Positions 18,268 through 27,768 are shown, numbered from the stretch's first letter. The stretch: 64,000 nucleotides of DNA from Spirosoma endbachense (GCF_010233585.1 NZ_CP045997.1:8578682-8642681); one strand, 5' to 3'. The notes: generated by a model not told the origin, from the sequence alone. Made by a program: numbers and translations.

Positions 18268-19644
18268 ATGCAGACCGAAAAAATTCAGAAACCAACAACC
18301 TTACCAAAACCTCAGTTGAGTTTCTGGCAAATCTGGAATATGAGTTTCGGCTTTCTGGGCATTCAGTACGGATTTGGTCTGCAACAGGCCAACATGAGTC
18401 CCATTTTTCGGTATCTGCACGCTGATGAATCAGCTATTCCAGCGTTGTGGCTGGCCGGCCCGATGACAGGTTTGCTGGTGCAACCCATTATTGGGGCCAT
18501 GAGCGACCGTACATGGTCAGAACGGTGGGGGCGTCGGAAACCCTTTTTCCTGATCGGTGCCCTTATTACCAGCATTGCCCTGGTACTGATGCCCAATTCT
18601 ACGTCGCTCTGGATGGCCGCCAGTCTGATGTGGATGCTGGATGCGGGGCTTAATGTATCGATGGAGCCATTTCGCGCTTTCATTGGCGATAAATTAAATG
18701 ATAAACAACGCGATCTGGGGTTTGCCGTACAAAGCTTCTTCGTGGGTTTTGGGCAAACACTAGCGAACCTGATGCCCCGTATATTGCCGCTGTTTGGTAT
18801 AACGATGGTAGCCGCCGGAGCCAACGGTATTCCTGACTTTGTAAAGTATGCTTTTTACGTTGGTGCGGTGGCCGTACTGGCTGCCGTACTATGGACTGTT
18901 TACACAACCAAAGAATACCCGCCCGAAGACATGGTCGCGTTTGAGCGTGAAAAACGCGAGGGTGGTGGACTGCTTCATATTTTCACTGAAGTAGGCGTGG
19001 CACTACGCGAAATGCCGACTACCATGCGCCAGCTTTGGTGGGTCAAATTTTTCACATGGTACGGCTTGCCCCTCATGTGGCAGTATCTTTCTCTTGCCAT
19101 TGCGCGACATGCCTTTAATGCCCCATCACCCGAATCGCCGGGATTCGAAAAAGGAATCGAAGTAGGTAATGATTGCTTTGCGCTCTTCAATGTGGGTTGT
19201 TTTGGCATTTCGTTTTTTCTACCTGCTATTGCCGCCCGCATCGGTCGTCGGGCTACGCATGCTACATTCCTGACAATCGGCGGACTGGGTTTTCTGTCCA
19301 TGCTGATTTCGAGCGATAAAAGTGCTTTTCTGATTGGCATGACAATGGTCGGTCTGGCCTGGGGATCAATTCTATCGATGCCTTATGTGCTGCTGTCGTC
19401 ATCGGTTCCGAAAGAACGGATGGGTGTGTATATGGGCATTTTCAACGGCTTTATCGTAGTGCCCCAGATCATCAACATGATCACGATTCCATTTCTATAC
19501 AAAAATTTACTGGGTAGTGATCCACTCAATGCACTGATTCTGTGCGGCATTTGCCTGATTCTGGCAGCTGGTGCCTGTTTTCTGGTTAAAGAGAATAAGC
19601 CGAGTGAGGAAGCTGCTCTACCAATTCATCCAGGGGGAAATTAA
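18268..19644 (+). CDS. MFS sugar transporter (SLC45/GPH-like)
   Basis: A 458-residue, twelve-helix symporter. The N-terminus (FWQIWNMSFGFLGIQYGFGLQQANMSPIF) and PIIGAMSDRTWSERWGRRKPFFLIGA are typical of the sucrose/maltose proton symporter group of Bacteroidota and of SLC45. The fructokinase gene begins 95 bases after its stop. The pair suggests uptake of a fructose-containing sugar such as sucrose, or fructose itself, but the window shows no sucrose hydrolase, so the substrate is an inference. Confidence 0.87.
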   Translation: MQTEKIQKPTTLPKPQLSFWQIWNMSFGFLGIQYGFGLQQANMSPIFRYLHADESAIPALWLAGPMTGLLVQPIIGAMSDRTWSERWGRRKPFFLIGALITSIALVLMPNSTSLWMAASLMWMLDAGLNVSMEPFRAFIGDKLNDKQRDLGFAVQSFFVGFGQTLANLMPRILPLFGITMVAAGANGIPDFVKYAFYVGAVAVLAAVLWTVYTTKEYPPEDMVAFEREKREGGGLLHIFTEVGVALREMPTTMRQLWWVKFFTWYGLPLMWQYLSLAIARHAFNAPSPESPGFEKGIEVGNDCFALFNVGCFGISFFLPAIAARIGRRATHATFLTIGGLGFLSMLISSDKSAFLIGMTMVGLAWGSILSMPYVLLSSSVPKERMGVYMGIFNGFIVVPQIINMITIPFLYKNLLGSDPLNALILCGICLILAAGACFLVKENKPSEEAALPIHPGGN

Positions 19645-19739
19645 GTCAATACTAGGCCGTGTGCAGTCTTCAGTAGGCAGTTGACTTTTTGTGCCACTAT
19701 ATCCTGGATTGGCTGCCTACCGCCTACTAAGAACACGTT

Positions 19740-20675
19740 ATGACGACTCCCCGCCCCTATACGCTCCTCGCCGTTGGCGAATTGTTAGCCGATTTTATCG
19801 GCCATCATGTTTCATCCAGTCTTCTCGACTCCCTTGACTTTAGGCGGTATCAGGGTGGAAGTCCGGCAAACATGGCCGCCAACATGGCCCGGCTAGGTAA
19901 TAAAACGGCCATGGTCGCCTGCGTTGGTAATGATAATATAGGACTATACCTCACCCGCGAGGTTGCCGAAGCCGGAGTTGACGTTCAATTCATTACACGA
20001 GATCCGCTGGAACCAACAACCATCGTATTGGTTTCAAGAACGGCGGGTACACCCGACTTCGTTGCCTATCGGCATGCCGATTGCCAGATTACCCCCGGCC
20101 AGATACCCGACTCTCTCCTGGAACAGGTACAGCTGTTTCATACAACCTGCTTCGCTTTAAGCCGGCAACCGGCACAGGATGCCATCGTAGATGCGGCTAA
20201 ACGCGCTCAGGCTGCCGGTTGTCAGGTTAGTATCGATGCGAACTATGCCCCCAGCATCTGGCCAGATCGTGAACAGGCGTGGCGGGTACTAACGGATTAC
20301 TGCTCGGCTGGTGCTTTAGTTAAACTCAGTGAAGATGATGCAGTCCGGCTGTATGGTGAAACACAGCCAACGGAACGTATTCTGAGCGATTTCCATAAAA
20401 TGGGCGCATTGACCATCTGTTTTACAATGGGACCAAATGGTAGTCTGGTATCTTATGATAACGGTACACAACAGGCCAGAGTGCCGGGCAAAAAAGTCGA
20501 TGTTGTTGATGTTACGGGGGCTGGAGATGCTTACTGGGCGGGCTTTCTGACGGCTTTTGTCGATGGTCTCGATCCTGAGCAGTGCGCCCGATCGGGAGCC
20601 GCGTTGGCCCAGATGAAACTTACCCGCCAGGGACCACTCCCCGGTCAGGTTGATCGAAAGTTGCTATACCGATAG
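19740..20675 (+). CDS. PfkB-family carbohydrate kinase, probable fructokinase
   Basis: A 311-residue ribokinase-fold enzyme. The N-terminal signature is GGSPANMAANMARLG (about 39-53), and the C-terminal PfkB signature VDVTGAGDAYWAGF (about 258-271) contains the catalytic Asp of GAGD. GELLADF at the start is typical of fructokinases. It probably phosphorylates fructose (or a similar ketose or ketoacid) delivered by the symporter upstream. 2-keto-3-deoxygluconate kinases belong to the same family and cannot be excluded; in this organism a KDG kinase role would also fit the sugar-acid locus. Confidence 0.85.
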   Translation: MTTPRPYTLLAVGELLADFIGHHVSSSLLDSLDFRRYQGGSPANMAANMARLGNKTAMVACVGNDNIGLYLTREVAEAGVDVQFITRDPLEPTTIVLVSRTAGTPDFVAYRHADCQITPGQIPDSLLEQVQLFHTTCFALSRQPAQDAIVDAAKRAQAAGCQVSIDANYAPSIWPDREQAWRVLTDYCSAGALVKLSEDDAVRLYGETQPTERILSDFHKMGALTICFTMGPNGSLVSYDNGTQQARVPGKKVDVVDVTGAGDAYWAGFLTAFVDGLDPEQCARSGAALAQMKLTRQGPLPGQVDRKLLYR

Positions 20676-20767
20676 GCAGTTTATGGTGTTCGATTTCCGG
20701 TTGAGTGGCTGACTTTTTCTGTTTCAACCACCCTTCACATGGTAGCGAACCGACTACCCTAATCCAG

Positions 20768-21601
20768 CTACAAGTTTCGAATATACTTCTGACCGCCCAG
20801 ATAACGCATCTGCCGGGCAATCTGCCGTGTTCGGCGCTGGACGTAATTCGACGGATTTTTTATGGAGAAAAGTAGCGGATTCGGTAGTACCGCAGCAATT
20901 CGGGCGGCTTCATTGCGCGAGAGTGTTGCGGCTGAGTGCCCATAAAATCGTTCTGATGCAGCTTCTACGCCAAAGGTCATCGGGCCCGTTTCAGCCACGT
21001 TCAGATAAACCTCCAGTATGCGTTTTTTGCCCCAGATCAACTCAATAAGCGCCGTAAAATACACTTCCAGCCCTTTCCGAATGTAGCTGCGACCGTTCCA
21101 TAGAAATACGTTTTTGGCAACCTGCTGCGAAATAGTACTGGCTCCGCGCGGTCGTTTTCGAGTCTGGTTTTCTTTGATCGCATCCTGGATTTCGTCGAAG
21201 TCAAATCCCCAATGCGTTGGAAAAGCCTGGTCTTCGGACGAAACGACAGCAAGCGCAACCTCTTTGTTGATCTCATCGTAAGACCGCCATTTTTTATAAA
21301 CGTGGCTACTTTCGTCCGTTCCGATCGTATCCATCCAGCGCGAAATAACTAAAGGGGTGATCAAAACAGGCACGTATTTCAGCGCGATCACGTAGCCAAG
21401 TGAACCGAAAAATAGCCAGAGGAAAGCCTTGATACAGAACAGGTAAGCACGTTCCAACAAGGGTCGTTCACGAATAAAACGACGCGCCTGCTGCCAGCGT
21501 CCACTTTTCTGTAGACGTTGTACCGATGAATGGCCCAATTTTGGCCGGGGTTGCTGAGTAGCCGTCCTGAATGTATTAGCAGGGCGCTGAGGAGGATTCA
21601 T
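20768..21601 (-). CDS. mtgA: Monofunctional peptidoglycan glycosyltransferase
   Basis: GT51 enzyme that polymerises lipid II into glycan strands at the inner membrane. The 277-residue protein has a basic N-terminus, one membrane helix (about 57-80) and the GT51 motifs: SSEDQAFPTHWGFD (catalytic Glu in EDQ), GASTISQQVAKN, KKRILEVYLN and EAARIAAVLPNP. There is no transpeptidase domain, hence monofunctional. It is monocistronic and convergent with the fructokinase gene. Confidence 0.93.
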   Translation of the reverse strand: MNPPQRPANTFRTATQQPRPKLGHSSVQRLQKSGRWQQARRFIRERPLLERAYLFCIKAFLWLFFGSLGYVIALKYVPVLITPLVISRWMDTIGTDESSHVYKKWRSYDEINKEVALAVVSSEDQAFPTHWGFDFDEIQDAIKENQTRKRPRGASTISQQVAKNVFLWNGRSYIRKGLEVYFTALIELIWGKKRILEVYLNVAETGPMTFGVEAASERFYGHSAATLSRNEAARIAAVLPNPLLFSIKNPSNYVQRRTRQIARQMRYLGGQKYIRNL

Positions 21602-21873
21602 AAAAGCGAGTCTATTACGCGAAAATGAAGATTTTTCCAGTAGCGTGGATGAATTATTGTGCTTTTATTCATCAAGCCCCTTAATTCATCAAGCCTTGTT
21701 TAGACTCCGCTGCCCTGCTCCGGTTTAACGAGAAATAGGCCTTTGACATTTTATTAATTGACACTCACTTTACTAATTGTTTTAATACGGTAGCAACTCG
21801 TGGATGGTTTAGTTCGTAAAGTTGCCGAGATGCCAACAATTTTGACACCTTTGATCGGGTACTGGCGTGTGGT

Positions 21874-21975
21874 CAGGTTCTTCAACCTGGCCAAATGCGG
21901 TTTCTCAAAACCGCATTTGGCATGAACGGCGAGGTTTCTCAAAACCTCCCTGTGTCTGTTTTGAGAAACCGACAC
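21874..21975. repeat. Array of four hairpins, three with a shared GGTTT-CTCA-AAACC core
   Basis: Four adjacent hairpins lie within 102 bp: 21874-21889 (CAGGTT/AACCTG), 21891-21920 (13-bp perfect stem, loop CTCA), 21931-21948 (7-bp stem, loop CTCA) and 21952-21975 (10 bp with one mismatch, loop TGAG, i.e. the same core inverted). The outer stem sequences differ but remain paired. This is in a 650-bp gap (21602-22251) that holds no convincing gene. Confidence 0.75.
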
Positions 21976-22130
21976 CACATCACCACATCCACTGCTTAAC
22001 TGACGAATTTAAAAATCCAGAACAAAGTAACTTTCAACCACTTTTGGTAAGCATACAATGTAAAATGTATGCATAAACGGGTACAGCTAGTGAGAGACGA
22101 AGTCGGTGCATCGTTGATGACTATTAAGTC

Positions 22131-22138
22131 TAGATTTG
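22131..22138 (+). promoter_or_regulatory. Candidate promoter (-7) of the nucleosidase-like gene
   Basis: TAGATTTG fits TAnnTTTG. A TTGATG 11 nt upstream is too close to act as -33, so support is limited to the -7 match. Confidence 0.4.
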
Positions 22139-22311
22139 TGAAGGCAGTGATCCAACATCGATAAAAGCATTCTGGCAAACGGCCAAATTTAAACGGAATG
22201 ATTAACCGGCCAACTTAAATCCGGTCAATCCTGTTACTCCTCTCAACTACAATGCAGGATGACCCAAACAGTAGCTGTAACTTGCAACCATCTTACGTTA
22301 GCCACATTTTC

Positions 22312-24012
22312 ATGGATCTAATTCCTTCCCCCCCACTTACCCGCGCTCAGGAGTCGCGCGTTGCCATTGAGCGGTTGTACATTACCATGCGTCATTTGTT
22401 TAACCGGGGGTTTTATAAGCCATCGGGTGTATCCGGCGAAGAAATCCGTCGGGCTTTACTGATCCTTCAACCCGAAATTTATGGATTGGTTGGCGACCCG
22501 CAACGGGTTGAATTAGACGGCCTTGTTTATGTTATGGATCGGCTCCCCAAAGGCATTGAATCCTGCCGGGTTATTTCACTAGCCTCCAGAGAGGGATTTG
22601 AACATTCTCATTTCCCGGTGCTGGTTCCCGCCAAGCGTCGTCGCAATTGTTACCGGATCGATAGTGAACAAATGGTGATTGAAGTTACCAATGGCCGTAG
22701 CGAAATCTACGACATTCTGACGCACCTGACGTTTATGTTCATGGAAGCCGATAAAATCAGGCGGAATGCCTTTCAGGAACGGGGAAGCCGAACCCGGGAG
22801 TGGGAGAAACTGGAAGCCATTATACAGTCGGGTGGAACAGTTAATGACGATGAGCGCGAGCTGGCCTTAATGTACCTCAGCTCCATTCTGGGCAGAACGT
22901 TTGAGGAAACACAGCATGCCTATCAGCGGTTTGCCGAAAACAGCGGAACCAACAATGGTCTGTTTCAGATCGTCTATGGATTGGGCAGTGTGTCGGTACG
23001 GGAAATTCGCGAGTCGAATACAGCCCGTGAGATCAACTTTACGCCTATGCTCCGCGAGCGGATTGGCCAGCACCTCTATGGCGAACGGTGGGCAACGCGC
23101 ATTAAACAATACATCTGGGAACATAATCTTCAGGATCGCCCCATTCATATCATAAGCGCCAATCCACACAGTGTCATGAATTGCCTGTATGCCCCCGGCG
23201 CATTGGCTGATGTTACCACCTGGGATAATCTCTACGATCTGGCGCTGAAATTAAGTCAGCCAACCCAACGGGAACTGCGAAAACAGGTTGTTAGCTATGC
23301 CGCCGAACATGGTATGCATTTGCTGGAAGACATTGCCGGAACCAGCCTGTTGGTACAGATCATTGACACAGCACAGCTGAATACTTCAACGCTTTCATCG
23401 GAACTTACCCATGACCCGGAGCACATCCGGAAGACGCAGCCATTGCTGTTGGTTATGGATTATGCCTTCGGCGAGCAGGCGTTTGAAACAATGGACGAAT
23501 TACTAAAACCCTTTGAGCGAGGAGATGAAACGTTTCCGTTAAATGTAGCCTCGATTTCCATTATCGGGAAAGCCGGAATTCTGACTGGCGAAAAAGGAGA
23601 TCTGATGATTCCAACCTCGCACATTTTTGAAGGCACCGCCGACAACTATCCGTTAGAAAATGATTTTTGCAAAGAGGACTTTGAAGGTCACGGCTTGGGC
23701 GTGTATGAGGGGGCAATGATTACCGTACTGGGCACATCGCTGCAGAATAAAGACGTGCTTAGCTACTTTAAAAACTCCTCCTGGAAAGCAATCGGCCTCG
23801 AAATGGAAGGCGCTCATTATCAGAAAGCCATTCAGGCACAGTCAAAAATACGGGATAGTGTCCCGACGAACGTTAAAGTTCGCTACGCTTACTATGCATC
23901 TGATAATCCGTTACTTACTGGGGCGACGCTGGCATCTGGCAGTCTGGGCACCTTAGGCGTAAAGCCCACCTACCTCATCACGGTGAAATGTCTGGAAAAA
24001 GTGCTGACATAG
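22312..24012 (+). CDS. Large Bacteroidota-type protein with nucleosidase-like C-terminus
   Basis: A 566-residue cytoplasmic protein without signal or membrane segments. The N-terminal 250 residues are helical (RAQESRVAIERLYITMRHLFNRGFYKPSGVSG is a likely family signature) and include EYDILTHLTFMFMEADKIRRNAF. The last 200 residues resemble a phosphorylase/MTA-SAH nucleosidase fold: SISIIGKAGILTGEKGDLMIPT, GLEMEGAHY (the family's Glu-Met-Glu motif) and YASDNPL (Asp-Asn at the place of the catalytic Asp region). I recall such proteins annotated only as a DUF in Bacteroidota. An in-frame ATG at 22252 would add 20 residues of low-similarity sequence, so the ATG at 22312 is preferred. Activity unknown. 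Confidence 0.8.
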   Translation: MDLIPSPPLTRAQESRVAIERLYITMRHLFNRGFYKPSGVSGEEIRRALLILQPEIYGLVGDPQRVELDGLVYVMDRLPKGIESCRVISLASREGFEHSHFPVLVPAKRRRNCYRIDSEQMVIEVTNGRSEIYDILTHLTFMFMEADKIRRNAFQERGSRTREWEKLEAIIQSGGTVNDDERELALMYLSSILGRTFEETQHAYQRFAENSGTNNGLFQIVYGLGSVSVREIRESNTAREINFTPMLRERIGQHLYGERWATRIKQYIWEHNLQDRPIHIISANPHSVMNCLYAPGALADVTTWDNLYDLALKLSQPTQRELRKQVVSYAAEHGMHLLEDIAGTSLLVQIIDTAQLNTSTLSSELTHDPEHIRKTQPLLLVMDYAFGEQAFETMDELLKPFERGDETFPLNVASISIIGKAGILTGEKGDLMIPTSHIFEGTADNYPLENDFCKEDFEGHGLGVYEGAMITVLGTSLQNKDVLSYFKNSSWKAIGLEMEGAHYQKAIQAQSKIRDSVPTNVKVRYAYYASDNPLLTGATLASGSLGTLGVKPTYLITVKCLEKVLT

Positions 24013-24079
24013 CCTAAGCGAACTTTTGTGGAGATTAGCACGCTGACGTGACAATACCTTGGGCTTCTAAAAAAAAGTG

Positions 24080-24132
24080 CTCCGGTCAGTAGAATAAGTT
24101 GGAAACGATACAACTTACCTCACTGACCGGAG
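24080..24132. terminator. Bidirectional hairpin between convergent genes
   Basis: CTCCGGTCAGT (24080-24090) pairs with ACTGACCGGAG (24122-24132), with an inner stem AAGTTG/CAACTT (24096-24116). Preceded by an A run on the plus strand, giving a T run for the leftward transcript of the NmrA-like gene. Confidence 0.75.
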
Positions 24133-24150
24133 ATGCGATATTCTTCACGG

Positions 24151-25026
24151 TCAGGCAACAACCTGTTGCGCGAACACACTGGCGTGTTCGGTAATAAAAT
24201 CAGCGTAACTACGCGGTGATCTGCCTAAAACACGGGTAATTAGAGCAATATCTTCAGCAGAAGCGGCCAAGCCTTCATCCTGAAAGAACTGATACATCTT
24301 TTTCCAGTCTTCAACTATCCAGGCTGGCAAAGACTTCCTGGCTTCCGCTGCCCAGCTGTCAAGATCATTACCGGCATAGTGAACTTCATAACCAAGCTGC
24401 TCGCTTAGGATATTGACGGTTTCAGCACTTGTCAACACTGTTGGCCCCACCAGCGGAATGGTTAGTCCGTTATATTCATCAGTCAATAAAACGGTTGCTG
24501 CAGCTTCGGCGATGTCACGTACATCGACCCGGCTCAACCCCCGCTCACCGATGGGTTGCGGATAGATTCCGTAGTCGGCAATGGCTTTACTAAACCAAAA
24601 ATCGTTCTGATAAAAATTATTGGGACTGACGAACACATACTGTAACCCCGATTGCTTCAGCACATTTTCGATGGTTATTTTAGGCTGAAAATGAGGCACA
24701 TGCGGTGCTCTACGAACATCGTGGATACTCTGATAAACGATCTTACGCACCCCTGCCCGCTTGGCCGAGGCTATAGCAAATTGGCCCTGAGCGGCTTCTG
24801 TATGGCTCTGGCGGTTCAATAAAAATACGGTTTCAATGTCAGCAAACGCTTTAGGTAACGTACCGGGCTCATCCATGTTCCCAACCACGAATTCAACACC
24901 TTCCGGCAATAAGGCTGCTTTTTCGGGTGAAGTAATTAATACCCGCACAGATACCTGTTTACGTACTAGTTCAGCTACTACCTGGCTCCCTACGGTTCCC
25001 GTTCCTCCAATTACTAAAGTTTTCAT
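24151..25026 (-). CDS. NmrA-like NAD(P)-binding oxidoreductase
   Basis: A 291-residue atypical short-chain dehydrogenase. The N-terminal GGTGTVGSQVV (7-17) is the dinucleotide-binding glycine motif. QSIHDVRRAPHVPHF and SPNNFYQNDFW are typical of the NmrA/quinone oxidoreductase 2-like group, which has no classical YxxxK. Members sense or reduce NADPH-linked substrates; the role here is unknown. It is divergent from the LacI gene, with a 294-bp gap that contains the lacI promoter and nothing else recognised. Confidence 0.85.
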   Translation of the reverse strand: MKTLVIGGTGTVGSQVVAELVRKQVSVRVLITSPEKAALLPEGVEFVVGNMDEPGTLPKAFADIETVFLLNRQSHTEAAQGQFAIASAKRAGVRKIVYQSIHDVRRAPHVPHFQPKITIENVLKQSGLQYVFVSPNNFYQNDFWFSKAIADYGIYPQPIGERGLSRVDVRDIAEAAATVLLTDEYNGLTIPLVGPTVLTSAETVNILSEQLGYEVHYAGNDLDSWAAEARKSLPAWIVEDWKKMYQFFQDEGLAASAEDIALITRVLGRSPRSYADFITEHASVFAQQVVA

Positions 25027-25278
25027 ACAGACTGTTCCTGATTAAAAAGATTTTTGGTTCAACAGGCCAAAATTGAGGTGCTACTATCCCTGTTCGAAAG
25101 GATAGAAATTATGAGGCCGCTAAAAACAATCGGGAAGTGTCAGGAACAACGCGTGAAACGTTATGCTCCACAATTCAGTAACATTTGACTTTATCTAGTC
25201 CTCAGGTTCATAGTTAGGCGAATACTAATAGTGCTATTTATTAAATATATATTAAAAATTTCCACTCATTTCTTTTTT

Positions 25279-25303
25279 GTTTAAAGGATTAAGCATAGAT
25301 TTG
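25279..25303 (+). promoter_or_regulatory. lacI promoter with overlapping operator (autoregulation site)
   Basis: GTTTAAAGGATTAAGC (25279-25294) matches the perfect operator upstream of the next gene at 14 of 16 positions. TAGATTTG (25296-25303) fits the -7 consensus and TTTG at 25276-25279 could be -33. The operator therefore fills the spacer of the promoter, 27 bp before the lacI start, as expected for autorepression. Confidence 0.65.
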
Positions 25304-25320
25304 AAAGCCGTAAAAACTAA

Positions 25321-26361
25321 ATGAGTACTAAAAAAACTTCGTTAAAGGATATAGCACAAAAAGCAGGGGTTTCTACCGCTCTAGTGTCCTATGTTCTGAA
25401 TGGAAAGGAAAAAGAGAGCCGGGTTGGTCATGAGATTGCGCAGAAGATCAAGCAGATCGCGGCCGAATTGAATTACCAGCCCAATCACCTTGCCAAAAGT
25501 TTACGAAGCGGGAAAACGCATACCATCGGCCTCATTATCGCCGATATATCGAACCCCTTCTTCGCCAACATAGCCAGGGTAGTTGAAGATGAAGCGAAGC
25601 ACAATGGCTATACGGTCATTATTGGCAGTTCCGACGAAAACGCGGGTAAATCGCGGGATTTATTAAATGTGTTGATCAATAGACAGGTTGATGGCTTTAT
25701 TATCGTTTCCGCCGAAAACTCTGAAGAACAGATTCATTACCTCAAAGAAAAGAATATACCATTTGTTCTTTTAGATCGATATTTTCCGGAGATACCCACT
25801 GATTTTGTATCTACGGATCATTATAAAGCGTCGTATGAAGCGTGTTCCCACTTGATTCGGAATGGCTATCAACGCATCGGAATGATTGCCTATGACTCGC
25901 AGATGTTTCACATGCAGGAACGGATACGGGGTTATAAGGATTCGCTGAGAGACAATAACCGACACTTTCAAAAGTCCTGGTTAAAGGAAGTTCGAATCAA
26001 TACAATTGAAAATGGAGTAAAAGCAGCCATTGATGAAATGCTGGCAGCAGATCGCCCAGTCGATGCGATCCTGTTCGCAACTTATAGCCTGGCAATCAAT
26101 GGATTAAAATATATTAACGAATTACGCTTGAACGTACCAGCCGATTTGGCTATTGTCAGTTTTGGGCAGGCAGAAGTATTTGAATTATACTATTGCCCGA
26201 TCACTTACCTCAAACAGCCGATAGTCTTGCTGGGCCAGACAGCTGTTGAACTATTAGTCAAAAAATTGAAAAATAACCTAAACGAACCCGCACAAATACT
26301 AATGAAAGCCGAATTAGTAGAACGCGCGTCTTCAACGGCTAAACCTGTTGTTCCGACTTAA
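25321..26361 (+). CDS. LacI-family transcriptional regulator
   Basis: A 346-residue repressor. Residues 6-28 (SLKDIAQKAGVSTALVSYVLNGK) form the LacI helix-turn-helix, followed by the hinge helix HLAKSLRSGKT and a periplasmic-binding-protein-like effector domain (TIGLIIADISNPFFANIARVVEDEA onward). The effector is unknown. Its position at the head of a sugar-acid locus, and three matching palindromes upstream of itself, the adjacent dehydratase and dgoD, suggest that it controls aldonate/uronate catabolism and responds to a pathway intermediate such as a 2-keto-3-deoxy sugar acid. Confidence 0.93.
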   Translation: MSTKKTSLKDIAQKAGVSTALVSYVLNGKEKESRVGHEIAQKIKQIAAELNYQPNHLAKSLRSGKTHTIGLIIADISNPFFANIARVVEDEAKHNGYTVIIGSSDENAGKSRDLLNVLINRQVDGFIIVSAENSEEQIHYLKEKNIPFVLLDRYFPEIPTDFVSTDHYKASYEACSHLIRNGYQRIGMIAYDSQMFHMQERIRGYKDSLRDNNRHFQKSWLKEVRINTIENGVKAAIDEMLAADRPVDAILFATYSLAINGLKYINELRLNVPADLAIVSFGQAEVFELYYCPITYLKQPIVLLGQTAVELLVKKLKNNLNEPAQILMKAELVERASSTAKPVVPT

Positions 26362-26373
26362 ATTTACCCATTT

Positions 26374-26389
26374 GCTTAAACGATTAAGC
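26374..26389 (+). promoter_or_regulatory. LacI-type operator (perfect palindrome)
   Basis: GCTTAAACGATTAAGC has perfect dyad symmetry apart from the central A/A pair of WCGW; the central CG is typical of LacI-family operators. It lies 29 bp upstream of the first dehydratase start and 13 bp after the lacI stop. Confidence 0.75.
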
Positions 26390-26417
26390 TGTTGACAATA
26401 AATTCCTAATCCCTCCT

Positions 26418-27659
26418 ATGCAACGAAGATCTTTTCTTAAATCTGCTTTAGTAGGCTCAACCGCCGTATGGGCTGGGCTGCCAGCAAGTTTGGCTCAGAG
26501 CGCACCCAAATTAAAAATCACCAAAATTCGGTACTACAGTGCACCGGGTTATAATAAACCGCTTTTCAATCAGGCGCGTGGCATTGTTGAGATTCAAACC
26601 GATGGCGGCATCATCGGAATTGGCGAAGGTGGTTCTAAAGATATGATCGAGCAGTGCGCTCAAATGATTATTGGTGAAGATCCATTCCGCATCGAGCACA
26701 TCTGGCAGAGTGTCTATCGGGGTATGTTTTATCCGCCAGGCCGAGAGAAATTACATGCGCTCGGCGCGCTTGAAATGGCATTGTGGGATATTAAAGGCAA
26801 GGCGTTAGGTGTTCCGGTCTATGAACTACTGGGGGGAGCCACGCGCGAATATATCGAATGCTACGCGACTGGTTTTCGGGCATCGAAAGCAAAAACAGAA
26901 GAAGAACGGGCCAGAGATTGTATAGAAGCAGGGCTGCGGGCCTACCGGATCGGGCCAACGGGAGGTAACGGCGAAACCCCGTTCGATTTCTATGACAATG
27001 CTAAAAAGACCATTGAGTTATGTAAACGAATCGATGCCGCCGTTGGGGGAGGTGGTAAATGGGCCATTGATCTGCACACCCGGTTTGACACCACCGAAGG
27101 CATAAAAATCTGCAAAGCCCTGGAGAATCTGGAGCCTTATTTCGTAGAAGACATTGTACGCTCCGAAAATCCGGACGTCTACAAAACCGTCCGGCAGATG
27201 ACCACAGTACCCATTGCTGTTGGTGAGCAATTCGGCGATCGCTGGGACAGTAATACCTTCATTGAGCAACGCTTAATCGATTATACACGTTTCACGATTC
27301 CCAATACGGGTGGTATATCTGAATTCAAGAAACTGGCGTCTATGTGCGAAACGCACTACGTTGGTATGATTCCGCACTTTACGGGCCCGCTCTCAACGGC
27401 CACGCTGGTGCACGTACTTGGTTCCAGCAGCCCAACCCGCTGTCTGATGGAACTGGGTGGTGGAGAACCAGAACGTCCTGCCTACTTCAACGAGGATTTC
27501 GTCAACTTCAAAAACGGCAAATTATACCTGAATCCAGAACCAGGACTGGGTGTCAAGTTCGACCCCAAGAAAGCAACGTTTGTTATGGAGGTTACTGCCA
27601 AAACTCAGTTCCCTCATCCTGTGCTAAAAAGCCCCGACGGAGCCATCCACAATTGGTAA
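26418..27659 (+). CDS. Tat-exported enolase-superfamily sugar-acid dehydratase
   Basis: A 413-residue member of the mandelate racemase/muconate lactonising group. Residues 1-27 are a Tat signal (QRRSFLK followed by a hydrophobic stretch and ASLAQ). The metal ligands are D218 (in AIDLHTRFD), E244 (FVEDI) and E270 (VGEQFGD). H220 and H320 (MIPHF) are placed like the acid/base histidines of galactonate and mannonate dehydratases, and no KxK motif is seen. It probably dehydrates an aldonate or aldarate to a 2-keto-3-deoxy acid. The substrate cannot be assigned. It is first in the LacI-controlled cluster, with a terminator hairpin after the stop. Confidence 0.85.
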   Translation: MQRRSFLKSALVGSTAVWAGLPASLAQSAPKLKITKIRYYSAPGYNKPLFNQARGIVEIQTDGGIIGIGEGGSKDMIEQCAQMIIGEDPFRIEHIWQSVYRGMFYPPGREKLHALGALEMALWDIKGKALGVPVYELLGGATREYIECYATGFRASKAKTEEERARDCIEAGLRAYRIGPTGGNGETPFDFYDNAKKTIELCKRIDAAVGGGGKWAIDLHTRFDTTEGIKICKALENLEPYFVEDIVRSENPDVYKTVRQMTTVPIAVGEQFGDRWDSNTFIEQRLIDYTRFTIPNTGGISEFKKLASMCETHYVGMIPHFTGPLSTATLVHVLGSSSPTRCLMELGGGEPERPAYFNEDFVNFKNGKLYLNPEPGLGVKFDPKKATFVMEVTAKTQFPHPVLKSPDGAIHNW

Positions 27660-27702
27660 CCGCCTGGTACGCTTAACGACAACCTGAAAAAGAAAAGTTT
27701 AT

Positions 27703-27747
27703 AGCTACTGAAACCCAACGCTTTAGTTGGGCCAGGTAGCTGTTTTT
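27703..27747 (+). terminator. Terminator after first dehydratase
   Basis: AGCTAC/GTAGCT (27703-27708, 27736-27741) and CCCAAC/GTTGGG (27714-27719, 27726-27731) form a two-part stem, followed directly by GTTTTT. Confidence 0.75.
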
Positions 27748-27768
27748 AGAGCCTTCAAAATTTTGAAC

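Noticed and set aside
21874..21975. Hairpin cluster considered as CRISPR repeats
   Set aside because: Stems differ in length and sequence and there are no equal-sized spacers.
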